Source: Psychrobacter luti (GTDB lineage: Bacteria; Pseudomonadota; Gammaproteobacteria; Pseudomonadales; Moraxellaceae). From it: 64,000 bases of DNA. Both the position numbers and the translations under genes were made by a program. Where the stretch lies: the NCBI RefSeq assembly GCF_014192115.1, contig NZ_JACHXL010000003.1, forward strand, positions 1 through 64,000, written 5' to 3'. This document shows positions 39,849 to 49,376 of this stretch, in pieces. Under the pieces are notes generated by a model. That model was not told where the DNA came from. It made no database searches and was given only the letters and a program-made list of their open reading frames with translations. Positions within the stretch are counted from its first letter, which is position 1; every line of letters begins with the position of its first letter.

Positions 39849-40688
39849 ATGTCGCGTTTGTCCCTTTGGTCAATCACAACGTCGTGCAGTGCCTTATTAT
39901 TTACTTTTGCTGCGGCCGGTCAGGTTCATGCCGATAGTATGAGCGCCTTGATTGCGCAAAAGTCTGTCCAACCTGATTATAGCGCCCGTTATACTCCCTC
40001 GTATTCGGCGGTTCCTTCTGCCAAAATCAGCACCCGCTCTACCATTCAACGAGCTGGCAATGCCACTAGCTATCGCTCGAATTCGAGCAACGCGCAACCA
40101 AGCTACTCTAGTAACAGCTCTTTTAATAACAGCTACTCTAATAACGCCTATTCTAACCAAAATGCTTACATCGGTAATGCCCAAAATAATTACCGTTATC
40201 CAGAAGTACAACGCCAAACACCATCAGTTCTGCCCGCATTTTTATCTGGCAATTATGATAACGTCGATAGCGAGTATTTGCCGCTGCTGAGCAATGCCGA
40301 AACCCAAAGCAGTCGGGCGGCGCGGGAAGTGATTAGCACCGCGCGCAAGATGGCGTTGAATGAGCGTGCGATTATTAAAGGTGGCTGCTGGGACTATCTC
40401 AATGCGGTGTTTAATCGAGCAGGGGTGAGCCGCGATACCATCCATAAGGGCACTTATGGTCAAGGTCCTTATGCCAGTAGCAAGGATATTGAAGTCGGTG
40501 ATTGGCTCTACTATATTAACCACGGCTACAATGGCGTCGAGCATAGCGGACTGTTTGTTGGCTGGGTCGATGAGCGTGCCAAGCAAGCCTTGATACTCAG
40601 CTATGCGGGCGAAAATCGCCGTGAGCCTGCGCGCTACCGTGTTTACGATTTGAGCAATGTTTATCAAATCATGCGACCAAACGTTTAA
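39849..40688 (+). CDS. Secreted NlpC/P60-like (CHAP-type) protein
   Basis: 279 aa. The signal peptide ends at about residue 28 (VHA-DS). A long Ser/Asn/Tyr-rich linker (about 40-130) leads to a C-terminal domain of about 125 residues. There the pattern GGCWDYLNAVFNRAG near 175 (candidate catalytic Cys), VGDWLYYINHGY near 213 and VEHSGLFVGW near 228 (candidate catalytic His) fits papain-like NlpC/P60 or CHAP peptidases. A cell-wall hydrolase role is inferred. AAGGAG lies nine bases before the ATG. Confidence 0.65.
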   Translation: MSRLSLWSITTSCSALLFTFAAAGQVHADSMSALIAQKSVQPDYSARYTPSYSAVPSAKISTRSTIQRAGNATSYRSNSSNAQPSYSSNSSFNNSYSNNAYSNQNAYIGNAQNNYRYPEVQRQTPSVLPAFLSGNYDNVDSEYLPLLSNAETQSSRAAREVISTARKMALNERAIIKGGCWDYLNAVFNRAGVSRDTIHKGTYGQGPYASSKDIEVGDWLYYINHGYNGVEHSGLFVGWVDERAKQALILSYAGENRREPARYRVYDLSNVYQIMRPNV

Positions 40689-40714
40689 AAGCATTTAATC
40701 AGCTTATTGAGACC

Positions 40715-40757
40715 TAAAAAAGCGTCCATCACTTATTACAGTAATGGACGCTTTTTT
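40715..40757. terminator. Bidirectional terminator between NlpC/P60-like gene and hemJ
   Basis: AAAAAGCGTCCAT (40716-40728) pairs with ATGGACGCTTTTT (40744-40756), between convergent genes. Confidence 0.85.
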
Positions 40758-40814
40758 GTAGATGTTTAAAATAAAAATACTTCTAAGATAAATAAGCTTT
40801 ACTGTTAGGTGTTT

Positions 40815-41252
40815 TTAAAAGGGTTTTACCACCACCAAAATCACAATAAAGATTAATGCAAATACGGGTACTTCGTTAAACCAACGCCAAAATTTATGTG
40901 ATTTATAATGCGGGTTATCAATGAGCTTTTTACGATAAAATCCGCAGGCGCCATGATAGCCAGAAAGTAGCACCACCAATAATAGCTTGACGTGTAGCCA
41001 GCCCTGAGTTTTATAAACATCCCAGCCCATTCCCAACATCCATAAACCAAACAACCAAGTGGCTATCATCGACGGCGTCATGATGCCGCGATAGAGCTTG
41101 CGCTCCATAATGGCAAAGCGCTCGTGGCTGATGCTATCGTCACTCATCGCATGATAAACGAATAGGCGTGGCAAATAGAATATTGCCGCAAACCAGCACA
41201 CCATAGAGATAATGTGTGCCGCTTTAATCCAATTAAAATAATCTGCCATCAT
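40815..41252 (-). CDS. hemJ: Protoporphyrinogen IX oxidase HemJ
   Basis: Inner-membrane enzyme converting protoporphyrinogen IX to protoporphyrin IX in haem synthesis. Four membrane segments. The family signature WIKAAHII near residue 7 and CWFAAIFYLPRLFVYH near 17 includes the conserved His; HVKLLLVVLLSGYH carries another conserved Lys/His pair. About 145 aa, typical. Two consecutive ATG codons (41252 and 41249) are possible starts; spacing to AAGAGA slightly favours the second. An upstream 19-residue extension is not conserved-looking and was dropped. Confidence 0.85.
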   Translation of the reverse strand: MMADYFNWIKAAHIISMVCWFAAIFYLPRLFVYHAMSDDSISHERFAIMERKLYRGIMTPSMIATWLFGLWMLGMGWDVYKTQGWLHVKLLLVVLLSGYHGACGFYRKKLIDNPHYKSHKFWRWFNEVPVFALIFIVILVVVKPF

Positions 41253-41353
41253 ACTCTCTCTTACGATTTGATATTTTATGCGCAATTTATTGATTAATAA
41301 CGTCGGCAAGCTTAGCGCAGATTACGCGATTATGGTAGCAGCACGCATGGCAT

Positions 41354-42517
41354 CTATTCTGCTAAGACAACTTGCGACTGATGACCACTCATGGCGTCGA
41401 GCACCGGTACTTGCTTCGGTGCTCGTGGCGCGGCAAACTGCTTGGTTAAACCAAGCTCGCGCATCAGTCTATCGTCACCTGATTGACTGGCATTGCCTGT
41501 GGTCAATAACTTATCACCATAAAAGAATGAATTTGCTCCTGCCATAAATGCTAATGCTTGCTCAGAGTCAGACAAACTTTCGCGCCCAGCAGATAGACGT
41601 ACATAGCTACTTGGGCAGCAAATACGTGTCACAGCAATAGTCCGTATCCATTCAAGGACTGGCAGCTGACCTTCTGCTAAGACCTTGTCGCCAATCGGTG
41701 TACCTTGAATAGGAACCAATAGATTAACAGGAATAGACTCAGGCGCTTTGGGCATTTTAAGCAGCTCATGTACCCAGTCAATGCGATCATCACGGCTTTC
41801 TCCCATGCCAACGATATTACCGCTACAAACGTTAATACCTGAGTTGCGTACGTTTGCAATGGTATCTAGACGTTCATCATAGCTGCGTGTACTGACGACT
41901 TGCTCGTAATAACTTCTTGAGGTATCCAGATTATGATTATAATAGTCTAGTCCAGCATCTGCCAACTGTGCCGCTTGGTCTGTATCTAGCATCCCAAGGG
42001 TCATACAGGTTTCAAGCCCCAATGCTTTGACTTCTTTGACCAGCTCGACCACATAAGGCATGTCTTTGGCACTTGGGTGCTTCCACGCTGCACCCATACA
42101 AAAACGCGATGAGCCTGTAGCCTTGGCACGTTTAGCAGCAGCAATGACCTTATCGACCTCTATGCGTTTTTCCGCCTGTAGTTTAGTGGTATCGCGGTGG
42201 TGACCGGATTGTGAACAATAACCGCAATCTTCTGGACAGTTACCAGTCTTGATAGACAGTAAGGTACTAATCTGCACTTCATTGGCGGTAAAGTGTTGGC
42301 GGTGTATCGTCTGCGCTTGGAGTAATAAATCCATCAAAGGCAAATCAAACAACTGAGCAATCTGCTCACGGCTGTGCTTACTTGCTGTTTGTTGCTTGGT
42401 ATTAGTTGCGTCTGTTGCGAATGTCGCTAAAGAATCATAAGACACGTTTTTATTATTAAGTATAGTATTAGTATGGTTATTGGCATTCGGTTCTGAGATA
42501 TTAAGCAATCCTGCCAT
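41354..42517 (-). CDS. bioB: Biotin synthase
   Basis: Radical SAM enzyme inserting sulfur into dethiobiotin. The CxxxCxxC cluster motif ([11 protein letters not shown], about residue 94) binds the 4Fe-4S cluster. Other Cys and Arg ligands of the 2Fe-2S cluster are in [32 protein letters not shown] and YVRLSAGR. 387 aa, longer than E. coli BioB because of an Asn/Thr-rich N-terminal extension of about 45 residues. AAAGGAT precedes the ATG. No other bio genes are in the window. Confidence 0.95.
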   Translation of the reverse strand: MAGLLNISEPNANNHTNTILNNKNVSYDSLATFATDATNTKQQTASKHSREQIAQLFDLPLMDLLLQAQTIHRQHFTANEVQISTLLSIKTGNCPEDCGYCSQSGHHRDTTKLQAEKRIEVDKVIAAAKRAKATGSSRFCMGAAWKHPSAKDMPYVVELVKEVKALGLETCMTLGMLDTDQAAQLADAGLDYYNHNLDTSRSYYEQVVSTRSYDERLDTIANVRNSGINVCSGNIVGMGESRDDRIDWVHELLKMPKAPESIPVNLLVPIQGTPIGDKVLAEGQLPVLEWIRTIAVTRICCPSSYVRLSAGRESLSDSEQALAFMAGANSFFYGDKLLTTGNASQSGDDRLMRELGLTKQFAAPRAPKQVPVLDAMSGHQSQVVLAE

Positions 42518-42647
42518 GAGATAAATCCTTTTATAACGGTATTTAGAAGTGTTAGATAATTTAATAGCTATTATTTAAATTAAGAACAATTAAGTAACCT
42601 TGGGGTTTTGCCTTTTTATGAAGTTAAGACGATAAAATCTAGGCAAT

Positions 42648-42683
42648 AAAAAAGGTTGCCGTATAGTATACCGCAACCTTTTT
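42648..42683. terminator. Terminator downstream of the SCP2-like gene
   Basis: AAAAAGGTTGC (42649-42659) pairs with GCAACCTTTTT (42673-42683) around a short loop. It lies between the SCP2-like gene and bioB, both on the minus strand. Confidence 0.85.
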
Positions 42684-42748
42684 AGAAAATCAGAATAGTG
42701 CTAAGTAGCTTGTTAGAGGTTAGTCAGCGACTTAACTAGGTGACTCAA

Positions 42749-43255
42749 TTATTTACCCAACTTGTGCTTAGCAACACCGACCCAATGGTTGGCAAATTTT
42801 TGTGCTTTATAAGCATAAGGCTTGGCTTTTTGGATATAAGGTTTACATTCTTCTGGAACAGCTGGCACGATGTGCTTAGCAAGTTTATTGAACCACATCA
42901 TTAGGCTGTAATCGCCTTCGATGCTTAAATTGCCTTCTTGCACGGCAGTCATAAAGGCAGGCAAGCTGCCTTTAGTCAAAAGCTTAACGCCTGTTATAGA
43001 GTCTTTAAAGTTGATAGTCAAATCAGCTTCTTTAGCATGGCCACTATGTTGGCTGAATGTACCATTATCAAAACTATAATAACGCGCAACATCAGCTTCA
43101 GTACTGGCAAGCTCGATGGTTACTTTACGATCAGCAAACAGCGCTTTGACGTCTTCGTTATCGCTATCAGCCAACATCGATAAACGGTAACCAATCACCG
43201 CCAATAAAACATCTAATGGATCAGACTTAATATCTAATACAGGAACAGTAAACAT
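42749..43255 (-). CDS. SCP2 sterol-binding-domain-like protein
   Basis: 168 aa. The central segment (about residues 45-125) shows the SCP2 lipid-binding pattern: DLTINFKDSITGVKLLTKG, then AVQEGNLSIEGDYSLM, where the substrate-binding loop and final strand lie. Bacterial homologues include UbiJ-like and fatty-acid-binding proteins. The C-terminal 45 residues are basic and Tyr/Lys-rich. No signal peptide, so probably cytoplasmic. AGGAG precedes the ATG. The ligand is unknown. Confidence 0.7.
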   Translation of the reverse strand: MFTVPVLDIKSDPLDVLLAVIGYRLSMLADSDNEDVKALFADRKVTIELASTEADVARYYSFDNGTFSQHSGHAKEADLTINFKDSITGVKLLTKGSLPAFMTAVQEGNLSIEGDYSLMMWFNKLAKHIVPAVPEECKPYIQKAKPYAYKAQKFANHWVGVAKHKLGK

Positions 43256-43474
43256 AATCGAACTCCTAAAGAACCTAAAGAATGAGAAATGAGACGCAAA
43301 ATAATGCGTACTTTATAACAATTCTTGTGACAAATATATAATTAGATTATAAACGATTGAACGTATGATAGGTTTCAATTCTTTAGGAGTTACGTAGACA
43401 GCCTTAAGTATCTTGTAACATTCGATGACGGCAGTATTATTGGGGCAAACTTAGTGAATGACTGAATGACCGCA

Positions 43475-43864
43475 TTACTGGAAGCGCGGCTGATAGTCAT
43501 CATCATAGACGGGCGTATGTTCAATATAGCGGGCGGCTTGCAGCTCACGTTGCTCATGCACAGTGCGACTGACGTCTTCGTAACGCAGCGCGCGATAGAG
43601 TACCCAAGCGGCTAAAGGCAGCCAGCTAATACCCATAGCGACCACATAATTGTGCCATTCTGACAAGACTAACCAATAGCTTAATAAACTATGAATGGCT
43701 TCAACCGCCAACCAATAGGCCATACCGCCAAACAGATACCATAGCAACCAACGCTGCGACGATAAGGCAAGTGCCAGTAGCAAGCCTAGCAGCAAACCAG
43801 TACCCAGTATGGTGCCAGCGCCCCATGTCTCACTCGCAAAAGTAGAAAATATTGTTAATAACAT
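43475..43864 (-). CDS. Hypothetical membrane protein
   Basis: 129 aa with three to four hydrophobic segments in the first 95 residues, then a charged cytoplasmic tail (RYEDVSRTVHEQRELQAARY). No family recognised. Trp and Leu rich. Preceded by a weak GAG-containing ribosome site. Stands alone between the SCP2-like and DUF368 genes, all on the minus strand. Confidence 0.6.
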   Translation of the reverse strand: MLLTIFSTFASETWGAGTILGTGLLLGLLLALALSSQRWLLWYLFGGMAYWLAVEAIHSLLSYWLVLSEWHNYVVAMGISWLPLAAWVLYRALRYEDVSRTVHEQRELQAARYIEHTPVYDDDYQPRFQ

Positions 43865-44026
43865 TGTTCATCTCGCTCTTCATCAGGTGAATTCCAACAC
43901 AGTCATTATGGAAGTTTGCGACCTAAAGCTAAAGAGGGTAGCGACGACTTTGCGACAACAGCTGACGTTTGATTTTTTTAAACGATATTAAGAAAATACT
44001 GTGCAAATTCTGCCATTATCACCAAC

Positions 44027-44058
44027 AAAAAAAGCGCCACAATCATGGGCGCTTTTTT
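44027..44058. terminator. Terminator after the DUF368 gene
   Basis: AAAAAAGCGCC (44027-44037) pairs with GGCGCTTTTTT (44048-44058); the tracts are on both sides. It lies 59 bases past the DUF368 stop on the minus strand. Confidence 0.8.
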
Positions 44059-44116
44059 GGAATTAAAGTGTTTTTTAAAGTCGGTTTAGCTTTAAAGTTT
44101 TTAGATTGAATGACTT

Positions 44117-45127
44117 TTAAGAACGAACGCCGTGGCGTCCCCACCATGATAGAGCAGTTACTAAAACGGCTCCTAACAGCATCAAGCCTAAAGTAGTTAA
44201 CCAATGAGCACCAGTAGGATACTGCCATGGCATGACATTATTGATGGCATCACTACTTAATGTACCTAGCGCATCGGTTTTCCATGGCCATACTTTCACC
44301 AGCGAACCAGCGATAAAACCTGTTAGCAAGGCAAGGGTTGCTTGATAGTAGCGTGATAGCAGCCATTTGAGCATACGGGTAAACAGCAGTAATCCCGTTG
44401 CCATACCGGCAATAACGGTAAAGATAATGCTAAAGTTTAGCATATGCACCGCTTCGAGTACCGAATCATAAGCGCCCATTAATAATAGAATAAATGACCC
44501 TGAGATACCGGGTAATATCATTGCACAAATGGCAATCGCGCCCGCAAGAAATAAATAGGGTAAGCTTGGCGCCGTGGTCAATAAAGGCAAGCTACTAATG
44601 ACGACGGCGCTACCGGCCCCCAGCAAAAATAATGCCACCCGTCCTATATTCCAGCGCGTAATCTCAGTTAATAAGATAAACACAGTGGCTACCACTAAAC
44701 CAAAAAAGAATGACCAAATCAGTAAAGGCTGATTGTCCAATAAATGCTTGATAAGTCCAGCTAAAGTAGCAAAACTGGTGGCGATACCGAGTAATAAGCA
44801 CACTAAAAAAGTAGCATCGACCTGTCGCCAGACCGCAATTAAGCCTTTAAGCCCGCCTTCTTGACGAAATGTCTGCCAAAGATTGGGACCTACGCTACTT
44901 AAGGCATTAATCAAGCGTTCGTAAATCCCCGCAATCAAGGCAATGGTACCACCCGAAACACCGGGCACGATGTCCGCAGCACCCATTGCAATACCTTTGA
45001 CATAAACACCCAATAGCTGTTTTGGATTGTCGTGATAAATCGGGCTGCTCTCTTCAGCTATAGGCTGGCTGGCTGCATGAGTGGAAGATGACGGCGCATC
45101 TGGCCGTGGTGATTGTGATGCCGTCAT
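44117..45127 (-). CDS. DUF368 (PopT-type) polyprenyl-phosphate translocase candidate
   Basis: 336 aa polytopic protein with about nine hydrophobic segments. The family signature GAADIVPGVSGGTIALI near residue 45 and its partner AMILPGISGSFILLLMGAY near 208 are visible as an internal repeat. DUF368 proteins have been linked to recycling of undecaprenyl phosphate across the inner membrane. The N-terminal 30 residues are Ser/Pro-rich. The ATG at 45127 has GAAAGGAA seven bases upstream; a start eight codons earlier is less likely. Confidence 0.85.
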   Translation of the reverse strand: MTASQSPRPDAPSSSTHAASQPIAEESSPIYHDNPKQLLGVYVKGIAMGAADIVPGVSGGTIALIAGIYERLINALSSVGPNLWQTFRQEGGLKGLIAVWRQVDATFLVCLLLGIATSFATLAGLIKHLLDNQPLLIWSFFFGLVVATVFILLTEITRWNIGRVALFLLGAGSAVVISSLPLLTTAPSLPYLFLAGAIAICAMILPGISGSFILLLMGAYDSVLEAVHMLNFSIIFTVIAGMATGLLLFTRMLKWLLSRYYQATLALLTGFIAGSLVKVWPWKTDALGTLSSDAINNVMPWQYPTGAHWLTTLGLMLLGAVLVTALSWWGRHGVRS

Positions 45128-45263
45128 GGACGTTCCTTTCTTATTTAACAAGTTGAAAGTAAGATGAGTAGGGTAAAAGAGATATAGAGATAAAAAGCTT
45201 CAACCATAAAAGCTAGGCTAAAGATAAAACTTTAACCTAGCTTGTTTTTTAAAATATTAAGCG

Positions 45264-46451
45264 TTATTTAGTGCGGGCAAAAGCTGGATAGCCAAGCGCA
45301 TAAAGCACACCTTCAAGCCCTGTGATATTGACCGCGGCGTCTGCACGCGCTTGGACGATGGGCTTGGCATTAAACGCCACACCCAAATCAGCCAGAGCCA
45401 TCATCGGTAAATCATTGGCACCATCACCAACGCAGACGACCTGCGACATATCAATGCCTAAGCGCTCGGCGGTATGCTCAGCAATCGCCGCTTTTTTCGC
45501 GCCATTAATAATAGGCAGTTGCACATGACCGGTGACTTCGCCTTCGTCGATATCCAGTGCATTGGCATGTACTTCATCGATGCCTAACTGCTCAGCGATA
45601 TAACGAGCAAAATAGGTAAAGCCGCCTGAAACCAAGATCGTATGATAACCCAAGGCTTTAAGCGCACTGATAGTCGTGTGCGCACCTGTTGATAAGGTTA
45701 AACGGCTGCAAATATCATCCAAAACGCTTGTTGGAATGCCTTTTAATAATGCCACGCGCTGAGCAAAGGATTCGTCAAACTCTATCTCACCGCGCATCGC
45801 CGCTTCGGTAATGGCTTCGACTTGCTCGCCAATCCCTGCGGTTTTTGCCAGCTCAACGATGACTTCTTGCTCAATCAAGGTAGAGTCCATATCAAAACAG
45901 GCTAGCTTATGGGTACGTAACATATGACCGAGCGATAAGATATGACAATCGACAACATCTAAATGGTCGCCCGCGATTGCGCTTTGCGAGTTTTTATAGT
46001 TTTCAGCTAAGTCATGACGTAGACGCGTGGTCAATTGGTCATCAATAATGTGTGCTGCTGCTGTCTTTTTAGCAGGGTGCATCAGAGTATCTGTGACCGG
46101 CACCAGCAAGTAGCGGAACACTTGCACATCAACAAACGAGCGCTTAGCAAATGGCTGCGTAGTATCTATATCAGCAATCTCAATATCGACAAAATTGGCA
46201 TCAGCATCTTCTGCTACGGTGACCAAATGCCAGTTTGGCTGCTCATCTACCCATGATTGTACGTATTGATGGATATCGAGCGAGGATACATGCGTAGGCA
46301 ATACCACAATTAACGCAAAAATAGGCAAAGATTGCAGCGCATCAAAATCTTGCAGATTAGTACCCGCAGGCAATAATGACGCTACAGAATCGACGGCTTG
46401 TTGCCATGCTTTGCTGTCTTTTGGTAACGAGTAGGATGTATTTTTTTGCAT
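45264..46451 (-). CDS. serB: Phosphoserine phosphatase
   Basis: Last step of serine synthesis. The HAD domain has DMDSTLIEQE near residue 194 (nucleophile and acid Asp), the SGG motif ILVSGGFTYF near 288, and the GDGANDLPMM motif near 353. An N-terminal region of about 180 residues is ACT-like and probably regulatory. 395 aa, longer than E. coli SerB. AAGGGA lies upstream of the ATG. Divergent from an AhpA/YtjB-like gene, matching the serB-ytjB arrangement in enterics. Confidence 0.93.
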   Translation of the reverse strand: MQKNTSYSLPKDSKAWQQAVDSVASLLPAGTNLQDFDALQSLPIFALIVVLPTHVSSLDIHQYVQSWVDEQPNWHLVTVAEDADANFVDIEIADIDTTQPFAKRSFVDVQVFRYLLVPVTDTLMHPAKKTAAAHIIDDQLTTRLRHDLAENYKNSQSAIAGDHLDVVDCHILSLGHMLRTHKLACFDMDSTLIEQEVIVELAKTAGIGEQVEAITEAAMRGEIEFDESFAQRVALLKGIPTSVLDDICSRLTLSTGAHTTISALKALGYHTILVSGGFTYFARYIAEQLGIDEVHANALDIDEGEVTGHVQLPIINGAKKAAIAEHTAERLGIDMSQVVCVGDGANDLPMMALADLGVAFNAKPIVQARADAAVNITGLEGVLYALGYPAFARTK

Positions 46452-46999
46452 CGCTCAATTGTCCCTTGTATGCTGATATAAGATTAGGAATAATAACAGT
46501 TTTACTGGGCAGCGCCTATAGATGAGGTACAAAGTCTCACAGTCCGATAAAAATGCTTAGCATGAGCAAAAAGCGCTATCGAATAAAAGAAAATTCTTAT
46601 AATAAATTTATGATATTAGCTGACGCCATAACCCTTAGTATGGTGATATAGTAGAGAAAATAAACGGCGATTTGTCGATGTGCGCGTGCGCCAAACATAC
46701 TTGCACAACAAATCTCATGTACGATAGTCAGGTCTAATAGCTGGCTTTTTATTCTAAGGCTAATTGACTATTATTGAATGGTATTTCATTGACTAAGTTT
46801 TCGTTAAATAGCTTTTATGAAGTGGCCGTTATTTAGAGGCGGCACGGTTAGACAGAGCCAAAATAGCTTTAGCAAGAATAGATTGAGTAAAAGCAAATTG
46901 AGCCAAGGCAAATGTAAAAAAGATAGCTGTATACTCTTCCAGAAAATGAGCCATAGCCTCGTTTTTTAATTCCATTTATCCAAAAAAGTTTAACATATC
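46452..46999. other. Divergent region, serB / AhpA-like gene
   Basis: 548 bases without a called gene. A 50-codon basic frame at 46817-46969 lacks a ribosome site and looks like chance. Promoters for both genes are presumed; no repeats or RNA were recognised. Confidence 0.4.
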
Positions 47000-48577
47000 A
47001 TGACGTATTTAGCGCCGCGGCAAGGGTTGTTTGCCATTATTCTTCTGGTTAGTTTTTGTTTGCAGACCCTATTATTGGTCATCAGTACCGATCAGCAGCT
47101 GACCAATAGCCGTGCCCAAAAAGGCGAGCAAATGGTCGCCCAGCTTATCGATGAATCACGCTTGTCTTTAGAAAACAAAGACCGCGTCAGCCTCAGCGTC
47201 ATTGCCAATCGCTATACCAGCGAGCAAGACGTGACCCGCATACTGATTAAAGACAATAATGGCGATGTATTAGTGCCGGTCGGTAATGCGCCGATGCAGC
47301 AGGGTGATACTATTAGCCAAATCGCCACCAAAGGTGATGCAGTCATCGGTAGCGTGGCGTTGACGCTAAAAGACATTAGTAAGGGTGAGATTATCGCCAT
47401 GCAATGGCCGTTTGTCATTGGCTCGATGTTATTGCATTTATTGCTATGGCTGATTTATGGCTATATTGCACGTCCAAGCAGAGAGCAAATCAATGCGCTA
47501 AGCCGTGATATTCAAGACTTGCATCGTGAGCAGTATAGACAACTCGATCAACGTGAATTTGATCGTGGTTATGAGCGAAACCTTAATCGCGAAAGCGACT
47601 TTGATACTGCTAATAATGAAACGGATCATGGTCAAAGTAGCTCTATAACTGATGCTCTTAACTCAACTCGTAGCAATGCTAACGCTCAAACCGCACACGA
47701 TACCAGCAGCAAAAAACCGCATACTCGAAAATTAAATATCCATAGTGCGGTAAATCAGTATGTCAGAAGGCAACAGGGTCAGGATACCGCGTTGAACGCT
47801 GATGGCAATAATAATGGTAATGATGGCAATGAAGCTGAAAATCATGGTAATAGTCATACGCTAGATAGTGCGGTCAGTAATAACACGGACAGCATGCAAG
47901 ACGAAATGACGGCTAGTCATGAGAATGGTAGCAGCCATAAATCTACTAGTGCAGCTCGCTTGTCGGCCACACGCCCGTTCGATAGTGTTAGCGTCCAGAT
48001 TGTCTTCCACGATGAGTTCAACATGCTTGAGCGCTTAGCGCCATCGCAGCGTCTACCTTATTTGGCGTTATGTACCCAGCTACTAAACCAAGCGGTGAAT
48101 GAGCTACTGAAGCAGCCATTGTTGGTTGGGGTCAGCGCGCTCAATGAGCCACATTTTGATGAAAGCGGCGCTTATGTGATGCTAAAAGCAGATAATAGTC
48201 ATGCAAAAGTCGCGTTGGCAGGTGTCATGCTTGGCAAACTGTATTTGATGCTGAATAAAATCATTCACGATAAGCATATTGAACTATCACGCTTTGCTTT
48301 ACCCGCAAAAGCTGGTGTGAGCGATAATGCGCAAGTCGAGGCGATGAGCCATTTATTAGACAGCGTAGGTAAAAAAGAGCAAATGCTTATTTTGCTACCC
48401 AACGCCGGTCTTAAACAAATTAGCCATCACGTACAAGTACAAAGCATCATGCGTCCAACCACCGTTTATGAGCGCGAATGTGCGATATTCGATGGCGGCA
48501 ATGATGCCATGATTCAGCGTTTGGCCGATGTGCGCAATGCAGTATTAATGATTGAAGAGACAGAAGAGCAAGAATAA
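47000..48577 (+). CDS. AhpA/YtjB-like inner-membrane protein
   Basis: 525 aa. Two membrane segments (about residues 10-30 and 137-158) enclose a periplasmic domain of about 105 residues. A low-complexity cytoplasmic linker follows (about 180-330, rich in Asn, Ser, His, Asp). The C-terminal domain (about 333-520) is mixed alpha/beta. The topology and the divergent serB neighbour fit the AhpA/YtjB (Smp) family, whose members affect envelope and haemolysin phenotypes; the exact function is unknown. Assignment rests mainly on context and topology. Confidence 0.55.
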   Translation: MTYLAPRQGLFAIILLVSFCLQTLLLVISTDQQLTNSRAQKGEQMVAQLIDESRLSLENKDRVSLSVIANRYTSEQDVTRILIKDNNGDVLVPVGNAPMQQGDTISQIATKGDAVIGSVALTLKDISKGEIIAMQWPFVIGSMLLHLLLWLIYGYIARPSREQINALSRDIQDLHREQYRQLDQREFDRGYERNLNRESDFDTANNETDHGQSSSITDALNSTRSNANAQTAHDTSSKKPHTRKLNIHSAVNQYVRRQQGQDTALNADGNNNGNDGNEAENHGNSHTLDSAVSNNTDSMQDEMTASHENGSSHKSTSAARLSATRPFDSVSVQIVFHDEFNMLERLAPSQRLPYLALCTQLLNQAVNELLKQPLLVGVSALNEPHFDESGAYVMLKADNSHAKVALAGVMLGKLYLMLNKIIHDKHIELSRFALPAKAGVSDNAQVEAMSHLLDSVGKKEQMLILLPNAGLKQISHHVQVQSIMRPTTVYERECAIFDGGNDAMIQRLADVRNAVLMIEETEEQE

Positions 48578-48765
48578 ATCGTAGCGTTAGATACAGGTGA
48601 GCCTCTACAATTGCCTGTGCGATAAGCGCTAGCGCAGGCTTTATTTTTGTACGTGATACTCGGATAGTGATAAAAAGGATTGACAACACTCAATAGAGAC
48701 TTTATAAGGCATATATATATTCATGTATTTTTAATACCCTTGCCGAAAAATGATAGGAGTTTGTC

Positions 48766-49002
48766 ATGAGTGACGCTGATATTGATGACGATTTTGATGA
48801 TGATTTTGATGATGATGATGATGCAAAGATGGTGGAAGAGGCCGAAACAAGTGTGCGTACACGCTTAAGTAGCCTAGAGAAACGCCGTTTAATTGATAAT
48901 TTGCTAGAAGAAAAACGTTTGGCCAAAGAGCTAAAAGACGATCTTGATGACATCGATAATTTTGATGAAGATGGTGATGACTGGGATGATGACGATATTT
49001 AA
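48766..49002 (+). CDS. Small acidic protein, PA3496-like
   Basis: 78 aa, extremely acidic: Asp-rich blocks at both ends flank a charged helix with LEKRRLIDNLLEEKRLAKEL (about residues 35-54). This pattern resembles the PA3496 family of small Pseudomonas/Acinetobacter proteins, function unknown. TAGGAG lies nine bases before the ATG. GAT repeats in the 5' part make a possible slippage tract. The antisense frame on the same bases is Ser-rich and is a shadow. Confidence 0.7.
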   Translation: MSDADIDDDFDDDFDDDDDAKMVEEAETSVRTRLSSLEKRRLIDNLLEEKRLAKELKDDLDDIDNFDEDGDDWDDDDI

Positions 49003-49247
49003 AGCGTCATTACCATTATAAGGTTGCAGCTGCCTTTTAATGAATAAAGAAGATGGCTTGGCTCAGTGGTTTTTAGCCGAAAGTTGTTAACTGATTAAAC
49101 CGATTTACAAGCTTAAAATCCTGCTGTCTAATGCATTGTGCTAAGCTGGTTGTTAGGTGTTCTTAATATTATTGGGTTATTAAAAATAACGCGGCAATCA
49201 GCGCTCTTTAATAGACATATTTTATAAAAGTGCTTTGGACAGGTTTT
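49003..49247. other. Intergenic region before the small hydrophobic ORF
   Basis: 245 AT-rich bases after the acidic protein gene. No terminator, RNA or repeat was recognised. The gap to the next long gene would be 370 bases if the small ORF at 49248 is not real. Confidence 0.4.
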
Positions 49248-49376
49248 ATGCGTTCAGACAGTTTTTGTTGTTGTCTACCTTGCTTTTTAGCTTTCCTGCC
49301 TTTTATATTTCTTGTATTTCATAACTTATTTATTGCGCCTGACGTAATCTATCCTCCAAGGACTATCACACTATGA
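49248..49376 (+). CDS. Possible 42-aa hydrophobic leader ORF
   Basis: ATG-started frame with ACAGG five bases upstream. The product starts MRSDSFCCCLPCF and contains one hydrophobic segment (about residues 6-30) with four clustered cysteines. Its TGA overlaps the next gene's ATG (ATGA), as in translationally coupled genes. No homologue is known to me. It may instead be chance within a T-rich leader. Confidence 0.35.
   Translation: MRSDSFCCCLPCFLAFLPFIFLVFHNLFIAPDVIYPPRTITL

Noticed and set aside
46817-46969. 50-codon basic frame upstream of the AhpA-like gene
   Set aside because: No ribosome site; Lys/Ser/Asn composition is what A-rich noncoding DNA gives by chance.
48702-48953. Ser-rich frame antisense to the small acidic protein gene
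   Set aside because: It is the reverse reading of Asp/Glu codon repeats; the plus-strand frame has the ribosome site and a familiar composition.
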